From positions 1 to 18,326 of the forward strand of contig CAMWUH010000014.1 in NCBI GenBank assembly GCA_947177325.1: 18,326 bases of DNA, in the 5' to 3' direction. Both the position numbers and the translations under genes were made by a program. This DNA is from an uncultured Bacteroidales bacterium (GTDB lineage Bacteria; Bacteroidota; Bacteroidia; Bacteroidales; Muribaculaceae). Shown here one piece after another: positions 12,630 to 18,326 of the stretch (positions are counted from its first letter, which is position 1; each line of letters opens with the position of its first letter). Under the pieces are notes generated by a model that saw only the letters and a list, made by a program, of their open reading frames with translations, was not told where the DNA came from and searched no databases.

Positions 12630-14009
12630 ATGAAGATTATACTTTATAATGCAATAATAGTTGACCGCGGATGCCGCCGATTGGGCCGGGTTACTGTTGT
12701 CGACCAACTGATTGCCTCGGTTGAGGCTGACCCGACTGCGCCTGCCGACGACGGCGAGGTCGACCTCGCCATCGATCTCAACGGCGCCTATCTGCTCCCG
12801 GGCGCTATCGACACTCACGTACACTTTCGCGAGCCGGGGTTGACCCGTAAAGGCTCGATAGCCTCCGAAAGTGCCGCCGCAGTATCCGGCGGAGTCACGT
12901 CTTATCTTGAAATGCCCAACACGGCTCCCCCTACCATTACCATAGAAGCGGTGGAGGACAAGATTGGCCGCGCTTCCAAATCATCGCTCGCCAACTTCGG
13001 ATTCTTCATCGGAGCCACCAACTCCAATATCGACCAACTGCTCGCCGTCGACCGTTCTAAAGTGCCCGGTGTAAAGCTCTTCATGGGTTCATCAACGGGC
13101 AATATGCTCGTCGACGACGACTCTACCATCAGCCGCCTGTTCCGCGATTTCAAAGGGGTTATTGCCGTGCATGCCGAAGATGAGGCCACCATTGCCGCCA
13201 ACCGCGCCCGGCTTAAAGAGCAATATGGCGACGAGGCTCCCGTTACACTCCACCACCAATTGCGCTCGGCCGAAGCGTGTCTAACCGCTACCGCCCGCGC
13301 AGTTGAGTTAGCCAAAAAATTTGACGCCCGGCTCCATGTGCTCCATATCTCCACTGCTGCCGAGCTCCCTCTGTTTACATCAGGTCAGGTAGCGTCAAAG
13401 CGTATAACAGCCGAAACCTGCCCCCACTATCTGCTCTTCAGCTCCGATATGCTTGCCTGCCCCGACGGCCACTTCAAAAAATGCAATCCCGCCATCAAGT
13501 CGGAGGCCGACCGTCAAGCACTCATCCAAGCCGTGGCCGACGGCGTTATCGACACCATCGCCACCGACCACGCGCCTCACACTCGCGACGACAAGGCCGG
13601 CTCACTCTTTACAGCGGCCTCGGGGATGCCCGGCATAAAATTTATGCTCCCCATGCTCTTCGACCTTGCCGCCGACCCGGCCACCCCAATCTCGATAGAG
13701 CAAATAGTGGAGAAATGCTGCAACAATCCGGCCGCTCTCTACGGCATCAAGCGCCGCGGAGCCATTGAGCCCGGCTATTTTGCCGACCTCGCGGTCGTGG
13801 CCCCCTGCGACCCCTACACCATTACCCACGCCGATGCCCTCTCCCATCTGCCGGCCGATTATCCTCAAGGGCCTGACTGGACTCCATACGCAGGCCTGAC
13901 TTGCTCACATAGGGTTGCGCTCACCCTGGTCAACGGTCAAATACTCTTCAATGGCTCAAAAATCAATCCCGACGCTTCGCCGGCTATGCCTTTAGCTTTC
14001 AATCAATAA
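12630..14009 (+). CDS. pyrC: Dihydroorotase
   Basis: Cyclises N-carbamoyl-aspartate to dihydroorotate in pyrimidine synthesis; 459 residues, the length of the class I-like amidohydrolase form rather than the shorter E. coli type. Seen: the metal motif DTHVHFREPG at residues 61-70 (His63, His65), VKLFMGSSTG at 148-157 with Lys149 as a candidate bridging lysine, HAED at 181-184, LHVLHIS with His239, and ATDHAPH at 311-317 with Asp313. The frame is open 57 codons upstream, overlapping the preceding gene, but the ATG at 12630 begins the proper N-terminal strand and was chosen. It lies between an envelope glycosyltransferase and an outer-membrane barrel gene, an order I recall from other Bacteroidales. 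A dihydropyrimidinase or allantoinase is less likely. Confidence 0.93.
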   Translation: MKIILYNAIIVDRGCRRLGRVTVVDQLIASVEADPTAPADDGEVDLAIDLNGAYLLPGAIDTHVHFREPGLTRKGSIASESAAAVSGGVTSYLEMPNTAPPTITIEAVEDKIGRASKSSLANFGFFIGATNSNIDQLLAVDRSKVPGVKLFMGSSTGNMLVDDDSTISRLFRDFKGVIAVHAEDEATIAANRARLKEQYGDEAPVTLHHQLRSAEACLTATARAVELAKKFDARLHVLHISTAAELPLFTSGQVASKRITAETCPHYLLFSSDMLACPDGHFKKCNPAIKSEADRQALIQAVADGVIDTIATDHAPHTRDDKAGSLFTAASGMPGIKFMLPMLFDLAADPATPISIEQIVEKCCNNPAALYGIKRRGAIEPGYFADLAVVAPCDPYTITHADALSHLPADYPQGPDWTPYAGLTCSHRVALTLVNGQILFNGSKINPDASPAMPLAFNQ

Positions 14010-14032
14010 CCACATTCCACATTTCTACGCAA

Positions 14033-15373
14033 ATGAAACTGAATTGCTTATTCCTCTCAGCTATCGCCATAATTCTGTCAACTGTCAGCTTCAACGCAGC
14101 GGCCCAGTCAGTTCACTATCGTTTTGAAAACGGCCAATGGGTAGCCCATGAACGCATGGCCGCCGGCCGCAATGCCAATGAGACTGACCCGTTGCCGGCC
14201 GATACTCTCGCCATCGATACCTCAATTGATGTCAGTCAAGCCACTTTGGGCGATTTCATTTTTCTGCCAACCGTGTTTGACCGCTACGACCTGCGCCGAG
14301 CCGAGGCACCCTCGCTTGCCGACCCTGCTGTCACTGATTCATGGATCGACAATGCCGTGAACTCCCTCAACCGCCGCAACCGCTTTATCCAGGCCTATCA
14401 AATCGCCAACCCCGCCGATGTCAAATACAACATTCTTACTCTCCCCGAGGCTCCGAAACAATATATTGCCTTCGTTGACCCCTCCACAGCCTCTATCACC
14501 GTCAAAGAGGTGGATTTAACCGCGGCCGATGCCCAATCAGAGGTTGACCCCGTAGAAGTGAAGCGCAAAAATTGGCTCAACAGCTTCAGCGGCCTTGTGC
14601 AATTCTCTCAGGCCTACAACTCCCCCAACTGGTATCAGGGCGGCAACAACAACCTTAACCTCATAATCAACGGCGTATACAAAATCAACCTCAACCCGGC
14701 CTATCACCCCAAGTTGCTTTTCGAGAACACGATTGCCTATAAACTGGCGATGAACTCGGCTCCCGACGATTCGCTGCGCAACTACTCCATCTCGGAAGAC
14801 CTCTTGCAGATTAACTCGAAATTCGGTGTGAAAGCAAGCAAGAAATGGTATTACTCAATGACCTTGCAGTTCAAGACTCAGCTCTTCAACAACTACAAGA
14901 CCAACACCCACACCATGACAGCCGCCTTCCTCTCCCCTGCCGAACTCACTCTCGGTCTGGGTATGACCTACGCCACTAAAACCTCGCGCGCATCGTTCGA
15001 CGCCTCTATCGCACCTCTTTCATACAACCTCAAGACCTGCACCAACCAGCGGGTCGACCCCACATCGTTTGGCATCGAAGCCGGCCATCGCTCCGTGCAT
15101 CAATTCGGTAGCAACATCGACTGCAAACTCGTTTGGAACATAGCCTACAACATAATTTTCACTTCGCGGTTGACCGCCTTCACCGATTATTCCTATATCC
15201 AGGGCGACTGGGAAAACACCCTGGCTTTCAACATCAACCGCTTCCTGTCGACTCAGCTTTACGTGCATCTGCGCTACGACTCGCAAGGTTCGGCCGTCGA
15301 CGACTCCAAATGGAAAAAATGGCAGCTAAAGGAAATTCTCAGCTTCGGCTTCTCCTATAGTTTCGGCGTGTAA
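14033..15373 (+). CDS. DUF3078 outer-membrane beta-barrel-like protein
   Basis: Exported protein of 446 residues resembling the Bacteroidetes DUF3078 family; no biochemical role is known to me. Seen: a Sec signal peptide at 1-24 ending in NAAAQ. A region of about 150 residues without clear motifs follows. The family block WLNSFSGLVQFSQAYNSPNWYQGGNNN begins at about residue 181. The C-terminal half alternates polar and aromatic residues as in transmembrane beta strands and ends SFGFSYSFGV, though the last residue is Val rather than the classical Phe. It would sit in the outer membrane. It follows pyrC by 23 bases and precedes a secreted protein by 23 bases, so it is in the same transcription unit. 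Confidence 0.82.
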   Translation: MKLNCLFLSAIAIILSTVSFNAAAQSVHYRFENGQWVAHERMAAGRNANETDPLPADTLAIDTSIDVSQATLGDFIFLPTVFDRYDLRRAEAPSLADPAVTDSWIDNAVNSLNRRNRFIQAYQIANPADVKYNILTLPEAPKQYIAFVDPSTASITVKEVDLTAADAQSEVDPVEVKRKNWLNSFSGLVQFSQAYNSPNWYQGGNNNLNLIINGVYKINLNPAYHPKLLFENTIAYKLAMNSAPDDSLRNYSISEDLLQINSKFGVKASKKWYYSMTLQFKTQLFNNYKTNTHTMTAAFLSPAELTLGLGMTYATKTSRASFDASIAPLSYNLKTCTNQRVDPTSFGIEAGHRSVHQFGSNIDCKLVWNIAYNIIFTSRLTAFTDYSYIQGDWENTLAFNINRFLSTQLYVHLRYDSQGSAVDDSKWKKWQLKEILSFGFSYSFGV

Positions 15374-15396
15374 TCATCACTGTTGTAACCACGGCA

Positions 15397-16017
15397 ATGG
15401 CAATCACTCTTAATTACAACCTCGCCTGCAATCGGTTGCTGCGAGCCGCCATGATTGCCTGCGCTATTATGTTGACCGGGCTTACCGCCCGAGCTGAGTC
15501 GCTCGCCGACTTTCTCGCCAATCAGCCGCTACGCAATCAGGCTATTGTTTCGGTCAACGATGCTAAAGCCGTGCTCGACTCCATGCCACAGTCGCAGCTT
15601 TGCGGCATCTGGCAATTCACCCGGGAGGGTACTTTTGCCATTGTGCCCGACAGCTACTCTGACCGCATGGTCATCATCGCTCTCGACTCCCCGTGGCGCA
15701 ATCTTATGCCCGGCACTATCATCGGCGCAGCTCTGCCAACCGGCAAAAAGGGCATATATGAAGCTCTGCTCTACCGCACCATCAGTGCCGACGGCATCCC
15801 GTCAGCTCCCAAGAAAATTATCGTAACCGTTGCCTCCTCCACCCATCTCAACTTCCTTGAAGTTAAAAACGGCATAAAGATAAATCCCTGGCGGTTAATT
15901 CCCTACATGTTTCGCGGACTTATCACCTCTAACGACAATCGTCCCGCTGACCTCAACGGAGCCTTGCTTCTATATCATCCCGCCCAACAACACCGACATA
16001 AACCCCGACTCCTCTAA
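15397..16017 (+). CDS. Secreted protein of unknown function
   Basis: I do not recognise a named family. The product is 206 residues with a long basic and hydrophobic N-terminus that reads as a signal peptide, cleaved around ARA-ES at 31-34. A later Met at residue 19 would give a shorter, less typical leader. The middle has a conserved-looking GIWQFTREGTFAIVPDSYSDR block (about 70-90) and MPGTIIGAALPTGKKG, suggesting a compact beta-rich periplasmic domain. The C-terminus (HPAQQHRHKPRLL) is basic. Its TAA shares an A with the ATG of the next gene (TAATG), so the two are translationally coupled. No lipobox is present. Confidence 0.7.
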   Translation: MAITLNYNLACNRLLRAAMIACAIMLTGLTARAESLADFLANQPLRNQAIVSVNDAKAVLDSMPQSQLCGIWQFTREGTFAIVPDSYSDRMVIIALDSPWRNLMPGTIIGAALPTGKKGIYEALLYRTISADGIPSAPKKIIVTVASSTHLNFLEVKNGIKINPWRLIPYMFRGLITSNDNRPADLNGALLLYHPAQQHRHKPRLL

Positions 16018-16526
16018 TGCCCATGACTCGCCGTTGCTCATCATTTTTACTCGCTCTGCTATCATTGATTTTCATCGGGTCAATCATCAATGCAGCCTCG
16101 CCGCGCGTCAAAACCAAACGCCCCGGCGCCACTGCCTCCGTTCCGGCAGCTTCCGGGTCAATTGCCTTTGACACAATAACCCCTGTTAATCCGGGACAAA
16201 TCAATTTCAGTGGCTACGACAAGCCCCTCCGCTCATCGCGCGAAACATTTTTCGCCACTAACGCCACTGAGGCCTACATCCATACCATCATTATCACCAC
16301 CGAATATTTTGACCTCGCCGGTCGCCAACTCCATAAACAGTCGCGCCGCGTAGCAGCTCAAATTCCGGCAGGCGAAACGCGCCAACTGACGATGCCCTCG
16401 TGGGATACTCAGCAATCATTCTACTACCATAAATCCAATCCGCCGCGCCGTGCCAACGCCTATCCCTACAATATAAAAATCACAGCCGACACCCTCTTTA
16501 CAACTTCCTCTGAACTATGCCATTAA
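16017..16526 (+). CDS. Small secreted protein of unknown function
   Basis: Not recognised as a named family; 169 residues. The start at 16017 overlaps the preceding stop; a second ATG two codons on (16023) is equally possible. Seen: a signal peptide at about 1-26 (basic MTRR, hydrophobic core, INAAS cleavage). A Pro/Ala-rich linker follows. The fold begins with NPGQINFSGYDKPLRSSRETFF (about 59-80) and then has alternating strands in NATEAYIHTIIITTEYFDLAGRQLH, ending in basic and Tyr-rich segments. The pattern suggests a single beta-sandwich domain in the periplasm. Its last 10 bases overlap the CRP/FNR-like gene. Together with the previous gene it may be a functional pair, but that is only positional. 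Confidence 0.7.
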   Translation: MPMTRRCSSFLLALLSLIFIGSIINAASPRVKTKRPGATASVPAASGSIAFDTITPVNPGQINFSGYDKPLRSSRETFFATNATEAYIHTIIITTEYFDLAGRQLHKQSRRVAAQIPAGETRQLTMPSWDTQQSFYYHKSNPPRRANAYPYNIKITADTLFTTSSELCH

Positions 16527-17116
16527 GACGCGAGCACCCTCTCGAACTCATAAAGAGATTTACCCGCAACGACCCGGAGTTGCAACAACGCATCTCCGAA
16601 CTTATGATCGAGGTTAACTTCAAGCGTGGCGACCGTATCACCGGCCAGTCGCAGCTCTCACGCTCGGCATTCTACATTCTGAAAGGTGCTGCCCGCGTTT
16701 GCTATATGAGAAAAGAGAAGGAAAACACCTTTTCATTTGCTTTTGAGAATGAGTTTGTCATGCTCTCGCGCCGACTGCTTTCCGAAGCCGACTCAACGCT
16801 ATCAATTGAGTTTCTTGAGCCTACCACTGTTCTCACCATGAAAATGGAGGCTATCGGCGATGAACTCGAACGCTCCGGCAAGGTTGAATTTACGGCAGCG
16901 ACAGTGTTTCTCAACGCTGCCCTCCACAATGTAGCCCTCTATCTTGAAGAGCGATTGCTCCAATTCCAGAAGGCCTCGGCCCGTGAGCGGTTTGACTGGG
17001 CGATAAGTCGCTATCCACGCCTGCTCGACGTTGCTACCGGCACCCAATTAGCCTCATTTCTCGGCATAGCCAAAGAAACCCTCTACCGACTCCGCGCCGA
17101 CTCCTACCCCGGCTAA
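16517..17116 (+). CDS. CRP/FNR-family transcription regulator
   Basis: Predicted CRP/FNR-like regulator, 199 residues, with an N-terminal beta-barrel sensor (about 20-110), a dimer helix (about 120-150) and a C-terminal winged helix-turn-helix at 174-194 (ATGTQLASFLGIAKETLYRLR). The sensor contains FYILKGAARV, the usual barrel strand. However, where cAMP-binding CRPs carry the GE...RSA phosphate cassette this protein has ENEFVMLSRRLLSEADSTLS. Canonical cyclic-nucleotide binding is therefore doubtful, as in many Bacteroidetes relatives. There are no Cys clusters for an Fe-S centre. It overlaps the preceding gene by 10 bases and ends the unit just before a bidirectional hairpin. Its target genes are unknown. 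Confidence 0.88.
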   Translation: MPLRREHPLELIKRFTRNDPELQQRISELMIEVNFKRGDRITGQSQLSRSAFYILKGAARVCYMRKEKENTFSFAFENEFVMLSRRLLSEADSTLSIEFLEPTTVLTMKMEAIGDELERSGKVEFTAATVFLNAALHNVALYLEERLLQFQKASARERFDWAISRYPRLLDVATGTQLASFLGIAKETLYRLRADSYPG

Positions 17117-17132
17117 TCGCTGCCGGCAAAAG

Positions 17133-17164
17133 AAGCGGGGAATCGGGCCTAACTGCGCCCGCTT
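17133..17164. terminator. Probable bidirectional terminator
   Basis: AAGCGGG (17133-17139) pairs with CCCGCTT (17158-17164) around an 18-base loop. It lies between the stop of the CRP/FNR-like gene and the convergent small membrane protein, overlapping the stop codon of the latter. Plus-strand reading continues into a T-rich stretch (CTTTATTTTT, offset by a few bases) and minus-strand reading into CTTTTG. The U-tracts are imperfect, so strength is uncertain. Confidence 0.55.
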
Positions 17165-17429
17165 AATGATCTTTATTTTTGCGACGGATACTATTCTGCC
17201 CTATCGATAATAAAATTATACAGGTAGTCATTGATATTAACCCACATTCTTTAATTGAAACACCTTTATCCGAAACCCAACGATAGAGTAAGATGGTTAA
17301 ACTCAAACCATAAGCAATACAAATAATAAATATAGCCGTCCGCTTAAGTTCAGGGTTGAGATTAAACCCATGAATTATGAGTAGTCCTAACCCTGAAACA
17401 GCCGCTATTATGAATAGAATTATATCCAT
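17163..17429 (-). CDS. Small integral membrane protein, three TM segments
   Basis: Not recognised; 88 residues. Three hydrophobic helices can be seen at about residues 3-21, 31-51 and 61-76, joined by short loops, with a charged tail RRKNKDH that by the positive-inside rule should be cytoplasmic. The codon use and base composition are clearly AT-richer than in the genes to the left. It starts 9 bases after the broken lipoprotein gene on the same strand and was probably transcribed with it, so the pair may be one accessory module. Small size and lack of a known domain leave the function open. Confidence 0.6.
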   Translation of the reverse strand: MDIILFIIAAVSGLGLLIIHGFNLNPELKRTAIFIICIAYGLSLTILLYRWVSDKGVSIKECGLISMTTCIILLSIGQNSIRRKNKDH

Positions 17430-17438
17430 GTCAAGCTT

Positions 17439-18167
17439 TTATAGAATATGAGTTAATCTACATTCGTGATAATCAATTGCAATCTTTATTGCACTAAAAA
17501 CATCTAATCCAAGTGACATTATACCCCATGCTAAATCTGCTTCCGGTAATAACACCGCATCTTCCAATACTTCAGCTTGTATAGCATCTTCGATTAAAAA
17601 TCGAGACAGCGCTAAATGAAGTTGATAAGCACAGTATGCATTTCCTGATAGATCTTTTGTCGTTATATCTGAATTGTCAACTGTTATGACCGTTGCAAGC
17701 ATACAATTGCGAATAATAGATGGCTCTGACGGAATCGTAGATTTTAAGGATTCACGATTTTGAGGATTTTCTAAGTAATCAGAAGTAAATGCAGTTAAAT
17801 TACAGACTTCTTCAGGAGAACTCATTTGCAATAATAATTCATTAATCAAATAATCACAAGAATCTTTCATAAATTCCATTTCAGATGAGCAATATATAAC
17901 TTCAAGGCTATCTATTTCGCTGGGAGATAAAGTTAATAATAGATTAACAACATCGTCGAAAGTAACTCGTTCGCAGCGTGTTTTGCTCGCACCTGAAATT
18001 GTAGAGAAAATCCGTGAGAGACACTTGTTGTTTTCTGTTGTCACAGTAGCTGGATCAAAATCGGGCTTATTCTCCGGCTCATTTAAGAAATGTTAGGAAC
18101 CGGATGAGCAACTATTGAGTACAAGAACACTAAGAATGAAGAATAACTTAAAGAATTTAGAATACAT
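17439..18167 (-). pseudogene. Lipoprotein gene with in-frame TAA just after the lipobox
   Basis: From the ATG at 18167 the frame reads a classical lipoprotein leader: MYSKFF, a hydrophobic core, then LNSC at residues 17-20 followed by SSGS. Codon 25 is TAA (18095-18093). The very same frame then continues without another stop for 217 codons to 17439, starting HFLNEPENKPDFDPATVTT. A GTG at 18044 could start the distal part, but it would have no signal. The distal product has no recognised domain; it is acidic, helix-rich (about 55-70% of the length looks alpha-helical by eye) and has several Cys. A single point change from CAA, AAA or GAA would explain the break. Alternatives are a sequencing error, readthrough, or a 24-residue leader peptide with re-initiation. 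It shares the AT-rich composition of its neighbour. Confidence 0.72.
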
Positions 18168-18189
18168 AATGGTAATGATTTATTTTTTG

Positions 18190-18218
18190 CAAAATTACAA
18201 AAAATAATAAAAAACAAA
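18190..18218 (-). promoter_or_regulatory. Promoter of the interrupted lipoprotein gene
   Basis: On the minus strand TAATTTTG (18197 to 18190) is an exact -7 element. TTTG (18218 to 18215) lies 17 bases upstream, a little short of the usual 19-21, within a long T-rich run. The start near 18183 leaves a leader of about 16 bases before the ATG at 18167. A working promoter in front of the signal-peptide ATG supports 18167, not the GTG at 18044, as the original gene start. The remaining bases to 18326 are AT-rich and show no supported feature. Confidence 0.55.
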
Positions 18219-18326
18219 AACTAAATCATTAAAAATAATTTGATTTTATATTATGATGCCAACATTTTGAAAGGGTAGAAAAGTAAATCAAATTATTAGC
18301 AAACACTGTCTTCGATCGTTGCCTAC

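Noticed and set aside
17117..18326. Toxin-antitoxin or phage-defence module
   Set aside because: The pair of genes has a lipoprotein leader and TM segments but no nuclease, HTH or known defence motif; I could not support it.

Overview
The window looks like chromosome of a Bacteroidales bacterium, most likely a Muribaculaceae-type gut commensal (the family is an inference from base composition and gene content). Five start regions carry the Bacteroidetes sigma-ABfr promoter signature (TTTG or TTG near -33, about 20 bases, then TAnnTTTG near -7). Shine-Dalgarno sequences are mostly absent. The gene content is typical of the order: a DUF3078 outer-membrane barrel next to dihydroorotase, an RNase G/E homologue following HU, and a 29-residue AURKAIP1/COX24-type basic protein.

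Layout. (1) Positions 6208 down to 115, minus strand: one compact seven-gene operon for surface-glycan and lipid A type assembly. In transcription order it encodes a GT2-like glycosyltransferase, an IspD-like CTP:alditol-phosphate cytidylyltransferase, an NAD-dependent SDR, a LicD-family phosphotransferase, a capsular-polysaccharide-type sugar transferase, a GT14-like transferase and an LpxL/HtrB-type acyltransferase. Several genes overlap by ATGA or abut directly. (2) Divergent from this, on the plus strand: a secreted 755-residue (alpha/alpha)6-type glycoside hydrolase with FnIII-like and CBM35-like C-terminal parts, ending in a strong hairpin. (3) A stand-alone tRNA-Val(UAC) with its own promoter and terminator. 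(4) HU, the 29-residue basic protein, a 350-base gene-free and strongly structured segment, and an RNase G/E family endonuclease with a clear terminator. (5) A six-gene plus-strand unit from 11.8 to 17.1 kb: polyprenol-phosphate mannosyltransferase-like GT2, dihydroorotase (pyrC), DUF3078 barrel, two secreted proteins of unknown function, and a CRP/FNR-like regulator. (6) A visibly AT-rich minus-strand tail with a 3-TM small membrane protein and a lipoprotein gene broken by one in-frame TAA directly after its lipobox region.

How the genes fit together. The cluster's IspD-like enzyme, SDR and LicD protein together suggest synthesis of a CDP-activated polyol and transfer of polyol-phosphate onto a surface glycan, rather than isoprenoid synthesis; the neighbouring transferases and the acyltransferase would build and anchor it. 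The most novel-looking items are this cluster, the multi-hairpin leader before the RNase G/E gene (a candidate autoregulatory or switching RNA), and the stop-interrupted lipoprotein. I saw no CRISPR array, transposase, SusC/SusD pair or obvious prophage.
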